A stretch of DNA of 64,000 nucleotides from VXPQ01 sp965248175 (lineage in GTDB: Bacteria; Bacteroidota; Rhodothermia; Rhodothermales; VXPQ01): assembly GCA_965248175.1 (NCBI GenBank), contig OZ252093.1, forward strand, positions 310,001-374,000. Reading direction: 5' to 3'. Shown here piece after piece: positions 34,791 through 43,710 of this stretch; position 1 is the stretch's first letter, and each line of letters opens with the position of its first letter. The position numbers and the translations under genes are program-made. Under the pieces are notes generated by a model. It did no database searches, was not told the DNA's origin, and was given only the letters and a program-made list of their open reading frames with translations.

Positions 34791-36701
34791 TTATTTGAGC
34801 AAGGTCATATGCCTGGTTTGCGCGAAGGATCCTGCCTCGATCCGATAGAGATAGACTCCACTGGGCAGGCCCGTTGCATCCCATCTCGCTTCATGGTAAC
34901 CGGCTCCCAGGGTCTTATCGAGAAGGCGTTCCGCCTCGCGTCCCATCACATCGTAGACAATGAGTGAAACCGCCGAGGCCTCCGGCAAAGTAAATCGGAT
35001 CTCCGTAGACGGATTGAAGGGATTCGGGTAGTTACTCGCCAGCGCGTACGTCTCCGGCAGAGCCGTCAACGACGAATTCTGCAACGCCTCGCCGGCCGTT
35101 TGCTCGTACGATGCGGAAAGACCGCCCGACCCATACTCCGTGACCAAGACCTCCTTGTAAACAGTCATTGGGATACGGCGGCCGTCGTCAGTGACGGTGA
35201 GCTTGAGGCGATGCGAACTGTTGAAGCTGCTTGTGAAGCTGCGACCGACGCCAGCTTGACCCCATACCCCGCAGGGGACGGCCCTTATACCCAGCGGAGC
35301 ATTATTGTCGCAGTGCTGCATCTTGCTCCACCGGTAATCGTAGGGCTTCCTGCCGCCTGACGCATAGGCTGTCCAGGTGCCTTGTTGGCCTGCAGCTAAA
35401 TAATCCGGACCCGAGATCGACACCGACGAAAGCGGAGGCGGCGTTCGAAAATTAGCCATCGTAGAGGCAGTATTTCGAAGCTTCTGTGCGACGTTGTTAT
35501 TGCTGGTGCCCGTTGCTATGCCATTATAGGATACACTGGGATTTGAGAACCGTTGAATCCGATTACCTGGACGCCCTAGCGCGTGCATGATCGTCCAGTT
35601 ATAGTCTCCTCCACCGATCGCCCATCCGTATCCGTGGGCGCTTCCGGACGCGTCGTCACACGCACGGTCATGAATTGAGCATTGCTGGTGATGTGCTCCT
35701 TGAAGGTGACCGATTTCGTGTGCGAAAGTGAATCTTCCTGTAGCATGCTCAGCCTCTACGATCGCATAAGCATAACTATTCGACGGGCCGATGGCTCGCG
35801 CTCTGCCGAGTGCACCAGGATAGTCTCCATCGGTTAACAAGACTACCACGTCAGCAGACCAGGTATTGCGTAAGTTATTCGCTTCCGAGTTACTTGCCAG
35901 ACTGTTCACGGTCGATTCATGATCGCTAGTTTCCTGGAAATTGATGAGGCTCATAGTGCGAATACGGTCGATATTGAGTTGACTTATGCCGCTGTTTTGG
36001 TATGCCGTCCTCGCTTGATTGACAGCCGTTATTGCAGTATTGAAAATGTTTCCTACAGCCCCATAGGCATCGTCCGTGTAAAGCACCAATACTTCGATCG
36101 TTACATTGCTCGAACCCGTCTTTTGCAAAGCCGGCTGAGGAGATTTATCTTGCCTCTCCCCGTCATCCTCATCCGCATCCGGAGGCGTGTCATCACCCAT
36201 TGGAAACCGGCTCATATCCACGGTGATTAAGGCATGCAGGCCGTCTCCCAGAGGTTCGATTTTATACCATTGGCCTCCTTCCAAATCGATAACCCCTGTG
36301 ACCTCTCCAGGGCTTTGGACCAGAACTACACTGCCCTTTCCCGAAAGCAGTCTCCCACGCCAGAGATAGGTGTCGGGGGGATGATACTCTTCGTCAGCTT
36401 GCTCAGCGATGAATTCCTCATCTCGGCCGGGAAGGTTGATCACAAGCTTGCCTCTACGAAAAGCCGGAAGGAGATCGTCGATGCGCACCAGTTCGATGCG
36501 CCCCGATGTTTCTTGCTGTTCGAACGTGTGGAATTTTCGTAGTTGCTCGGCATTTAATGCTTGCTGCTTCCCGGCAAAGGGCACAAAAAGCCTGTCTTGA
36601 GCCATTAGGCTGCTGCTCGGAAGCGCGAATAACGCCAGGAGCATTAATGCGACGAAACGTCCGCGTGCAGGGATAGTCGATGTCGTTGCCGTTACCTTCA
36701 T
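34791..36701 (-). CDS. Secreted reprolysin-like zinc metallopeptidase with Por-type sorting domain
   Basis: 636 residues. Signal peptide about 1-35. A propeptide-like region (to about 195) leads to the catalytic domain, with the zinc motif HEIGHLQGAHH at 328-338, typical of metzincins (M12-like), and a following Met-turn-like MHALG. A short Ig-like region comes next, then the C-terminal sorting domain (NYPNPFNPSTEIRF, VYDVMGRE, GVYLYRIEAG, MTLLK), which signals export by a Por-type system and surface attachment. Its last 225 bases are the source of the fragments in the array. Expressed with barrel D perhaps; upstream is a terminator-like hairpin. Confidence 0.88.
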   Translation of the reverse strand: MKVTATTSTIPARGRFVALMLLALFALPSSSLMAQDRLFVPFAGKQQALNAEQLRKFHTFEQQETSGRIELVRIDDLLPAFRRGKLVINLPGRDEEFIAEQADEEYHPPDTYLWRGRLLSGKGSVVLVQSPGEVTGVIDLEGGQWYKIEPLGDGLHALITVDMSRFPMGDDTPPDADEDDGERQDKSPQPALQKTGSSNVTIEVLVLYTDDAYGAVGNIFNTAITAVNQARTAYQNSGISQLNIDRIRTMSLINFQETSDHESTVNSLASNSEANNLRNTWSADVVVLLTDGDYPGALGRARAIGPSNSYAYAIVEAEHATGRFTFAHEIGHLQGAHHQQCSIHDRACDDASGSAHGYGWAIGGGDYNWTIMHALGRPGNRIQRFSNPSVSYNGIATGTSNNNVAQKLRNTASTMANFRTPPPLSSVSISGPDYLAAGQQGTWTAYASGGRKPYDYRWSKMQHCDNNAPLGIRAVPCGVWGQAGVGRSFTSSFNSSHRLKLTVTDDGRRIPMTVYKEVLVTEYGSGGLSASYEQTAGEALQNSSLTALPETYALASNYPNPFNPSTEIRFTLPEASAVSLIVYDVMGREAERLLDKTLGAGYHEARWDATGLPSGVYLYRIEAGSFAQTRHMTLLK

Positions 36702-36799
36702 GGGTACTGCTGGATAGCGTGAGAAAAAGGCTTCCCGTAGCGAGAGGAGCGCGTTAGCACTCCATACCGCCTAATCGAGCGCGTAAAAAGATATAGAGC

Positions 36800-36823
36800 G
36801 GGGCTTAGACATTGTCAAGCCCC
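36800..36823 (-). terminator. Terminator-like hairpin after the PpiC gene
   Basis: Stem GGGGCTT (36800-36806) and AAGCCCC (36817-36823) with a 10-nt loop, between the ppiC stop at 36938 and the metallopeptidase start. On the minus strand it is followed by a T-rich stretch. It would end the PorV-PpiC transcript ahead of the metallopeptidase. Confidence 0.45.
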
Positions 36824-36937
36824 TCTTAAAAAATTATGGTTCTTCACAGAACGGTAACAAGACGGACAGATTTTCGACCACCCACGGGCGCGCCGGGTTT
36901 ATACGACGAAGACGTGGGCGGCGTTGGACCCGCTCCA

Positions 36938-38683
36938 TCATTCCCCGTCGAGTGTCATGATCCGCTCAAACAACAGGCTGTCCGTCGTCACGGTTGCCTG
37001 ATCGCGAAGTCGTCGGAGGAGACGGTACTCGTTGTAGCGCGGGGCAACGACCCGCAGGAGCGAATCCCTTACGGTCGCATACGTGGTTGCCGGTTCCGCG
37101 CGACGTTTCTCCACATGGATCAGGGCCCAGGCGCCGGAAGCCTGGCGGGCAAGCACCACCTGCCGAATGGGGGCCTGCCGAACCGTCACGGCCCATTGAG
37201 GCAGGGTATCCAGGCTCGCTTCCGTATACTCGACATAACGAACGTAGTCCGGCGCCCGCGACGGGTCGGACGTCAACAGGGCCTGCGCCGCTTCCGCTTC
37301 CGACTGCGCGGCGAAGGAGATGGTCCAGAAGTCGGCAATCCAGCGATGCCGTCGGGCCGCGGGACTGCGATCGAATGCGGCGCGAAGATCCGTTTCAGGA
37401 ATCGCGGCGGGCGGGTTCGCGCGCAGTGTATCCCGGATACGCCGGGTAAGTTCACGGCGGCCTTTGCGCTCCACCTCGGCCGCCACCCACGAGTCGTTAT
37501 CCAGGCCGTGACGCAAGCCGGCGCGGAAGAGTGCGTCATTGCGTAAAGCGCGACCCACGGAGACTGAAGTACGGGTACGCGCTTCGGAGAACGGCAGTTC
37601 GGACAGCCAGAAGTAGTAGTCGCCCGCCGTAAAGACAATAAGGTCGCCCTCAAAGGTGTAGGTGGCCAACGGGGTGTCCGGCGTGAGTTCCTCTTGGAGT
37701 GCGCGCAGATCGGGCCGCACCGTTTCCGGGTCCATGTTCAACTCCACAGGAGCCGGCGCCACACGGTTTTCGAGGCGCCGGATCGCCTGCGCAAGACTGA
37801 GGACGGCAGGCGCGTCGACCCGTACGTCCAGCCCTTCCATGAACGTGCGTACGAAGCGATCGCCTTCGAGCCGCCGGGTACGAAGAGCAACCTGGGTCGT
37901 TATGCCTTCCTTGCGATTCAGGTATTCGGATTCCATGACGATGGGCGTGCCAACTTTCTCTTCCACCCGGATGATATGGTAGCCGTAGCGCGAACGGACC
38001 GGTTTCGATATCTCACCGACATCAAGTGCGAACGCCGCTTCGGCGAAGGCATCGTCGACCTGGAAGTAACGGATGGGACCCAGCATGCCCGCCAACGAAT
38101 CGACGGCGGGGAGGTGGTAACAGACAACCGCTTCTTCCAGAAAATCGCGGCCTGCCAGAAGCCGCGCATGGGCGGCCTCCGCTTCAGCGCCGTCGCGGTA
38201 AAAGAGATGTCGCACCACGACCTGCTGCTTCGACCGGACAAATGCCCGGCGCACTTCGGCATCGTCGATGGGCGGCAAGGTTTCCAGGAATGCCGTTTCG
38301 AAGAAACGCCCGCCGACAGCCTGCCGCCGCGCGCGCTCGACGATGGATCGGAACGCGCTATCTGCCCCGTAGCCGCGTTGCGCCGCTTCGTCGGCCAGCA
38401 GGGATGCGTCTGTCAGCGTGGCAAGGTGCAGGTAGCGAGTAGCGGGTGTGTCGTTTTGCCCCGTGGCGATGAGGAAGGCGACGTAGGACGTCTCGAAATC
38501 TTCCACGGTAATCGACACGCCGTCCGCGCTCGTCACAACGCGGTCGCGTCCGTCCGGCGGCGCCTCGCTCATACAGGCCGCCATACTCAACGCCAGGAGA
38601 AAACCCCATCCCCACAGGCACCACGATATGGCCAATCCCTCCGCCTTCGAACCGAAGAAGTAGCCCAACCCCCACGAGCGCAT
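36938..38683 (-). CDS. PpiC/SurA-type peptidyl-prolyl isomerase lipoprotein
   Basis: Periplasmic foldase-like protein, 581 residues from ATG 38683, which sits 25 bases after the PorV stop. Lipobox SMAAC. A parvulin domain is visible: VVVRHLFYRDGAEAEAA (start), then LGPIRYFQVDDAFAEAAFAL and GEISKPVRSRYGYHIIRV (end), with helical SurA-like flanks and a second partial repeat in the C-terminal half. It may help fold outer-membrane proteins, among them the PorV-like protein and the barrels next door. Confidence 0.85.
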   Translation of the reverse strand: MRSWGLGYFFGSKAEGLAISWCLWGWGFLLALSMAACMSEAPPDGRDRVVTSADGVSITVEDFETSYVAFLIATGQNDTPATRYLHLATLTDASLLADEAAQRGYGADSAFRSIVERARRQAVGGRFFETAFLETLPPIDDAEVRRAFVRSKQQVVVRHLFYRDGAEAEAAHARLLAGRDFLEEAVVCYHLPAVDSLAGMLGPIRYFQVDDAFAEAAFALDVGEISKPVRSRYGYHIIRVEEKVGTPIVMESEYLNRKEGITTQVALRTRRLEGDRFVRTFMEGLDVRVDAPAVLSLAQAIRRLENRVAPAPVELNMDPETVRPDLRALQEELTPDTPLATYTFEGDLIVFTAGDYYFWLSELPFSEARTRTSVSVGRALRNDALFRAGLRHGLDNDSWVAAEVERKGRRELTRRIRDTLRANPPAAIPETDLRAAFDRSPAARRHRWIADFWTISFAAQSEAEAAQALLTSDPSRAPDYVRYVEYTEASLDTLPQWAVTVRQAPIRQVVLARQASGAWALIHVEKRRAEPATTYATVRDSLLRVVAPRYNEYRLLRRLRDQATVTTDSLLFERIMTLDGE

Positions 38684-38708
38684 TGCGATGATCTTCACCA
38701 GAGATGCC

Positions 38709-39761
38709 TTAATCAGAGTGTCCTTGATAAAATATCCGCACGTCAATCATCTGTGTCCCGCCGAGCAGTTCGAACGGGATATAGGCGAAGTCGAACCCGA
38801 AGCGAAGAGCGCTCACACGCACGTCGAGCCCCACGCCGAAAGTCAAGTGGCTGTCCACATTGTCGATGAACGCATCCTTGTAGCCCGCGCGCAGGTCGAG
38901 ATTGAATGTGTGGGAACCGTAGTGGAGTTGTGCGCCCAGATCGGCGTTGAGGTTGTTGTCGTTGCCCTGGTTGGCATCGGCCAGCAACTGGAGTTGCGTA
39001 TTGAACGCCAGCGGGATGGGAACCATGACGCCGAACTTGAACGCCAGCGGCAAGTCCCATCGATCCATATCGACACGCGCGGGGATGTTGGGATTGTTGC
39101 CCTCTGTGGTCGGATCGATGTCCACGAACACTTGTCCGTTAATCCCCTGCATCTGCACCTTGTTACCGAAATTCTGGATGGATGCGGCGATATTCATGCC
39201 GTTCAGGTAACGCGTTTCCAGGATAAAGCCGAAGTCGAACGCGATGGTGGAGGCGCTCATGTCGCGTATCTGCTGGCGGACGTACTTGACCGTTCCGCCG
39301 AAATAGAACGCTTGCGTGAGCGGCTGCGCATACGTCAGGCCCAGGATCAGATCGTTCGACGAAAACGTTTCCCCGGTACCCTCCGGAAAGGTCACGGTAC
39401 GCACCTTCATGTCGCCGTAGTTGACGGTAGCGATGCTTAAACCGACAGCGCCGCTGCTCAGGACGGGTACCACGACGCCCGCCGCGTTGTACCTGATGTC
39501 GGCAAACCATTCGTAGTGCGTCAGGAAAACGTTGCTGCGATGCCTATCCACATACGGGCGCGCGGCGCCCGCCGGATTCCAGAACAATGCGTCGCTTCCT
39601 GTGGCGAGCGTGGTGTAGGCGTGGCCCAGCGCCTGCCCTCGCGCACCCGTGCCAAGTGTCAGAAAGGGCACGGCCGTGGTCCCGGCGCGGCTTTGCGCAG
39701 AAACGTTCGGCACGTTCAGCAACAGCACCAGAAAGAAGGGCAAGATTCGTCGCATAAGCAT
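38709..39761 (-). CDS. PorV/PorQ-family outer-membrane protein
   Basis: Barrel protein of the Por (type 9) secretion family, 350 residues. Signal peptide RRILPFFLVLLLNVPNVSAQ. The conserved start RAGTTAVPFLTLGTGARGQALG, with ALFWNPAGAA and the long alternating strands, are typical of PorV/PorQ, which shuttles cargo with sorting domains to the surface. ATG 39755 is an alternative start. It is 21 bases downstream of a sorting-type secreted protein and upstream of ppiC, a sensible secretion cluster. Confidence 0.86.
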   Translation of the reverse strand: MLMRRILPFFLVLLLNVPNVSAQSRAGTTAVPFLTLGTGARGQALGHAYTTLATGSDALFWNPAGAARPYVDRHRSNVFLTHYEWFADIRYNAAGVVVPVLSSGAVGLSIATVNYGDMKVRTVTFPEGTGETFSSNDLILGLTYAQPLTQAFYFGGTVKYVRQQIRDMSASTIAFDFGFILETRYLNGMNIAASIQNFGNKVQMQGINGQVFVDIDPTTEGNNPNIPARVDMDRWDLPLAFKFGVMVPIPLAFNTQLQLLADANQGNDNNLNADLGAQLHYGSHTFNLDLRAGYKDAFIDNVDSHLTFGVGLDVRVSALRFGFDFAYIPFELLGGTQMIDVRIFYQGHSD

Positions 39762-39782
39762 GGTGCGGGCCGATGGTATTCC

Positions 39783-41570
39783 CTATTTAATCAGCGCAAA
39801 CTTGCCGACATACTCTCCTATATCGGGAGCGTCCACGTGGAAGATGTATACGCCGAAGGATACGTCCTGCTCGTCCTCCGTGCGGAGGTTCCAGAACTCT
39901 GCCCCGTCCGTGATAAATCCGTCATGTTCCAGCGTTTTGACGAGTTCACCCCGGATGTTGAATATCTTGATGGTGCACTGCCGGGGCAGGTTGATGAACT
40001 GTACCCGGCGTTCGCCGCGGCCTTCGATCTGGGAGCGCGGCTCGTAGGACGAGGCGCCCACGTACGGATTCGGTACGACGGCGATCCGGTCCAGCAGGTC
40101 CCGCGCTGTATCTGTATCTATGAAGGACGGCTTGAGCGAGAACTGGAAGAAGTCGCCGGTGGCGAACGGGCGGCTGACGGAGATGCGCAACACGTCGCCG
40201 GGGCTTGGCGCCGTGGAGTTACCCCCCGCGGAGAAGCTGACCCGGTAGCGGAAAAGCCGCGGACTCCTGCTATCGTAGCGTTCAAAAATGATGAGATCGT
40301 CCCCGAAGTCGAAGACGCCGCTTGCGTTGCGATCATCGATCAGCAGGTCCGCAAGCGTCCGCCTGGTTGCATTGACGGCAAAGATCGGGATCTCCTCACG
40401 CAGGTAGCCGAAGACCCGCGGCGGAGGAAGGTAAAGCGAATCCGCCGGGTCTACCCATCGCAGTTCGTAGTCCCATGCCGCAGGTGCATACGAGCCCGTC
40501 GAGTCTTTGCGGATGTTTGCCACCCAGTCGGTCGAGAAGCCGTCCAGCGTTGTGGGGTCCGGGCTGAACAGCTCGTTCGCCGTTCCTGCATTCGAAACGT
40601 AGCCCGTACGCTCTTCGTTCAGGACAACGAGCGTGTCGTTGGCGAACGAAATCGTGAACCCCTCAATAGGCGGTGTGACATCGCTCAAGCCGGCGGGACC
40701 GAAAACGACCTCACCGTCCGAGAGGCGCATTACCTGGTACCTGCTCGTGGTGTACAGGTCCGAGTTGATCGGATCGGGGGTGTCGAAGAATTCGATGCGG
40801 TAGAATGTGTCGAAGTCGACGAGTTCCTCCTGGAAAAGGCTTACCGAAATGGAGCCGGTGCCAATGCCGCCGTCCACCTTTTCAAGGCTTTCATTCGACC
40901 CGCCCTGGACGTAGCCCCCCGGCTCACTACGCGGTATCGCCACGGCAGCGTTCTTCGTGACCCCCGTGATGTTCCCGGCTTGGGTGGCGCTGACCCGGAA
41001 GGTGTTTTCCTGAGGATCGATACTGCCTACCCCCCGGTCATACGCCACCAGCGCATAGTAGTAGGTGAGTCCGTTGGTCACGTCTTCATCCACATAGAAG
41101 AATTGCAGGCCGGTGTCGTCGCCCATGTAATACACCGCATTGCCTTCAAGCACGGTTCTTGGGCCGTAAATGCCGTTCTTCAGATCAAACTGGGCGATGG
41201 GTTCAAAGAAGGTGCCCTCACCGCTGACATCGGTGATGTTCCTGGCGTCGCTCAGCAGGATGTCCGTCCCCTTGTAGAGCTTGAAGCCCTCGAAGTCGAA
41301 CTCCTGAGAGAACCGGTCGAAACTGGCTATGGCGAGCGTGTCCCAACTGAGAACGACGCGGCCATCTCCCGGAATCGCGGTGAGGGTCGGGGTAAACGGG
41401 GGCTGCGCGAACGTGTAGTCGGCGTTGAAAATACTCTGCACCGTACGGCGGTTCTTGAAAAAATCGCGTTCGTCGGAACCGAATATCCACGCCGTTGAGA
41501 AAAAGTCGATCTTTTTGTTCGGGAGGTTGACAGGGCCGGAGGAAAACAGCAGAAACGGCTCTGCCCACAA
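39783..41570 (-). CDS. 5'-truncated large secreted protein with FN3-like domains and a C-terminal sorting-like end
   Basis: About 595 codons remain, from FSSGPVNLPNKKIDFF to the end. Typical segments of long Rhodothermota secreted proteins are visible: TLTAIPGDGRVVLSWDTLA, LKNGIYGPRTVLEGNAV, TYYYALVAYDRGVGSIDP and near the end VVPNPYVGASSYEPR, CTIKIFNIRGELVKTLEHDG and FGVYIFHVDAPDIGEYVGKFALIK, the last two being split parts of a sorting-type domain. The start TTG at 41570 is not real: signal peptide and N-terminus were lost at the RraA joint. It is probably not exported. Confidence 0.75.
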   Translation of the reverse strand: MWAEPFLLFSSGPVNLPNKKIDFFSTAWIFGSDERDFFKNRRTVQSIFNADYTFAQPPFTPTLTAIPGDGRVVLSWDTLAIASFDRFSQEFDFEGFKLYKGTDILLSDARNITDVSGEGTFFEPIAQFDLKNGIYGPRTVLEGNAVYYMGDDTGLQFFYVDEDVTNGLTYYYALVAYDRGVGSIDPQENTFRVSATQAGNITGVTKNAAVAIPRSEPGGYVQGGSNESLEKVDGGIGTGSISVSLFQEELVDFDTFYRIEFFDTPDPINSDLYTTSRYQVMRLSDGEVVFGPAGLSDVTPPIEGFTISFANDTLVVLNEERTGYVSNAGTANELFSPDPTTLDGFSTDWVANIRKDSTGSYAPAAWDYELRWVDPADSLYLPPPRVFGYLREEIPIFAVNATRRTLADLLIDDRNASGVFDFGDDLIIFERYDSRSPRLFRYRVSFSAGGNSTAPSPGDVLRISVSRPFATGDFFQFSLKPSFIDTDTARDLLDRIAVVPNPYVGASSYEPRSQIEGRGERRVQFINLPRQCTIKIFNIRGELVKTLEHDGFITDGAEFWNLRTEDEQDVSFGVYIFHVDAPDIGEYVGKFALIK

Positions 41571-41572
41571 GT

Positions 41573-41841
41573 ACGCTATCCGGGCTAATCGTCATCCAGC
41601 CGTCGTCATACTGATGGTTGAAGTTTTCTCCCCTCAGCACCGCCCAGGCTTCTTCGAGGGTAACCAGTTGCATCCGATCCAGGATGTCATCGGGCACATG
41701 GGGCCGACCGTCGGGAAACCGTTCGCCGTGCCATTCAGACGTCAGAAAAACAAGCTCTTCTTTCGATATTTGCTGCCCCGAAACGGCTTGCACGAGAAAG
41801 AGGGACAGCAAGACAAAAGGCAAGGATTGGCGCGCCGTCAT
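41573..41841 (-). pseudogene. N-terminal fragment of an RraA-family protein
   Basis: Opens with a signal-like MTARQSLPFVLLSLFLVQAV and then ISKEELVFLTSEWHGERFPDG, DDILDRMQLVTLEEAWAVLR and SVLVGRAVSAVF, close to the first 90 residues of RraA/HMG-CoA-aldolase-like proteins of Bacteroidota. It then joins the interior of the secreted protein: the frame reads on out of phase as a nonsense tail to 41218. The catalytic part (GDxxxxD) is missing. The family call is by memory of its conserved N-terminus and could be wrong. Confidence 0.6.
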
Positions 41842-41937
41842 ACCTGCGAGTGAGTGTGGCTGGATGAAACTGCTGCGATCAGATTATCAATATATATTGA
41901 TCGGCAGATATTACAAAAGCATGCCTTGAGGCAAGCC

Positions 41938-42411
41938 TCAGTTCTCCTCGTCTGACGCCGCCTCCGGCAGAGCAACGCCCTTGTTGTTCCACTTCCACAC
42001 CACAAAAGTCAGCGGCCCGTCGCCCGTATTCTTGACCCCGTGTACGTCCCACGGAGCAGCATACAGCATGTCTCCTTTCCCGGCTTCGAAATCCTCGCCA
42101 TTGAGATGCCAGACGCCCTGCCCCTCTGTGACTGTTATGTATTCTTCTTCGGCATGCAGATGCGGCGGGTGAATCTCCCAGCCCGACTTGATGACGGCTA
42201 CGCCGGTGAGGACATCTTTCGTGCCGTAGGTCTCGCCCTGATGATAGGTATAGAACGTGCCCCATTCGAACACTTCTTTCAGGGCTTCTTCCTCGGACAT
42301 AACACTGGAAGGAATCGGATCGACCGGTTGCCCGGCGAACATCGCACCGACCATAAAGGCCAGGGCCAAACCGAGCAGCAGGGACAGGGATTGCAGGCGT
42401 GGAGTTTTCAT
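41938..42411 (-). CDS. Secreted cupin-domain protein
   Basis: 157 residues with a signal peptide (SLSLLLGLALAFMVGAMFAG). The cupin motif 1 is IHPPHLHAEEEYITVTEGQG (metal-binding His and Glu), and motif 2 is GDMLYAAPWDVHGVKNTG (final His). A double-stranded beta-helix, probably metal-binding; substrate unknown. Follows the joint at 41.57 kb at a distance of about 100 bases. Confidence 0.85.
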   Translation of the reverse strand: MKTPRLQSLSLLLGLALAFMVGAMFAGQPVDPIPSSVMSEEEALKEVFEWGTFYTYHQGETYGTKDVLTGVAVIKSGWEIHPPHLHAEEEYITVTEGQGVWHLNGEDFEAGKGDMLYAAPWDVHGVKNTGDGPLTFVVWKWNNKGVALPEAASDEEN

Positions 42412-42579
42412 AGCGGAGGCAGGTTCAGGTTTTCAGGTCAGTGGGAGGGCAAAATACGAATTAAGGCCGCCATCGCAGTCGTAGTCGGCTACGGCCATGC
42501 CGTTGGCGCCGGAGAGGCTCCCAGGCCGACAGCCAACACGTTTTCAGTGCCGATATGTTTTGGGGGCAGTTCCGTGATG

Positions 42580-43038
42580 TCAGGCATACTCAAGACCAAA
42601 ATCCCGGTCAGCAAAGACAGGGTTGGCTGCTTCAGCACGAAACCGGACACCAAGGGCTTCCAGAATCCGTTGTGCCCGCTCGACGGTGATTCCGTGGTAG
42701 TCGTTCCGCTCGTCGCGGGAGACCTGGGCGGCCGAGACGCCGAGCCGTTCGGCGAGCTCCTGCTGCGTCAGGTCGAGCGCGATTCGTGCACCCACGAGCC
42801 AGCGCCCGATGTGAGCGAAACTGAAAAGCGGCCCCAGATCACCCCGGCGCATCCGCTCGTAGGTCTCAATTTCCTCCTTGAGTTGTGCGGTGAACGAAAG
42901 CACTGGCTGGAGAGCATACGCTTCCTCATCCGTACTTAGATCCATCTCTTGGAGACGGGATCGCTGCTGTTCAACGTAACGAGCATCCTGCTTCAACTTC
43001 TCAAGTGCTCGCTTGTATTCGGCATCTGTACGGATCAT
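42580..43038 (-). CDS. Xre-type helix-turn-helix protein, putative antitoxin
   Basis: 152 residues. The N-terminal half is a long helical region (RALEKLKQDARYVEQQRSRL). The C-terminal half has a clear HTH: LDLTQQELAERLGVSAAQVSRDE, then AQRILEALGVRFRAE. This organisation (helical N-terminus, HTH near the C-terminus) is that of antitoxin-like regulators encoded with a nucleotidyltransferase-like gene. GGGG lies at a workable distance before the ATG. Located 62 bases downstream of the NTase-fold gene. Confidence 0.8.
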   Translation of the reverse strand: MIRTDAEYKRALEKLKQDARYVEQQRSRLQEMDLSTDEEAYALQPVLSFTAQLKEEIETYERMRRGDLGPLFSFAHIGRWLVGARIALDLTQQELAERLGVSAAQVSRDERNDYHGITVERAQRILEALGVRFRAEAANPVFADRDFGLEYA

Positions 43039-43100
43039 GTCGGTTTCCCCGTAGGGTTGGTTTGTTATCGGTCGGTGGCAGTTACTGATTCGGTATAACC

Positions 43101-43640
43101 TTATACGATTCCCTTCTCCTCGTCGGTCGTGCGATTATGGCGGAACGCAACCGGAAACAATCGCTCATATCCAGCCGGCGAGATGATGCCTGTCCCAGGG
43201 CCACTGCCGTAGTGCGGATAAAGTTCAACGCGGTAGACATGCCACATCGGGAGCTGCTTCTTCGTGTAGCTTCGATACGGCTGGCGTGAGGCCGGATCCC
43301 ACGTCCAGACGCCGTGGGGATCAAGCGCATTGAGACGCCGCTCCAGCCGCCGTGAAACGAACTCGTGAAAGTCGCACAAAAAGTAACCGTCGATGTCGTT
43401 GGGATGCAACTTGTCCTCAACGAAGGAGCCGTTGAGGAAGACCTCTGCGACACCGACCTGCCAGAGTTGCCGCACGAGGATCTCTGCCTGATGCGTGAGA
43501 TGCTCCCGCCATGTAACATCCCAGCCAGGGATATTCGGAGCAGACGGACCTGAGACAAGAACGGATTGACGTAACTCCTCAAAGGTCACGCTGTACTCCC
43601 CCGGTGGCAATAGCCCGCGCTGATCGAAGTCCGGGATCAT
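43101..43640 (-). CDS. DUF6932-like nucleotidyltransferase-fold protein, putative toxin
   Basis: 179 residues starting MIPDFDQRGLLPPGEYSVT, the opening of DUF6932 proteins. The MNT-type motif is visible: NGSFVEDKLHPNDIDGYF, that is GS, nine residues, DID, which binds the metal-nucleotide in nucleotidyltransferases. It precedes an HTH gene in the same direction, the usual toxin-antitoxin order. No target or activity is known. A transferase acting on tRNA or protein would be in line with MntA/AbiEii, but that is analogy. Confidence 0.65.
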   Translation of the reverse strand: MIPDFDQRGLLPPGEYSVTFEELRQSVLVSGPSAPNIPGWDVTWREHLTHQAEILVRQLWQVGVAEVFLNGSFVEDKLHPNDIDGYFLCDFHEFVSRRLERRLNALDPHGVWTWDPASRQPYRSYTKKQLPMWHVYRVELYPHYGSGPGTGIISPAGYERLFPVAFRHNRTTDEEKGIV

Positions 43641-43710
43641 GGTCTGAGATCCTTCCTAGGAAGGTATCGCTTTTGAAATATATATGTTTAAAACGTCTTT
43701 TATGTTTATT

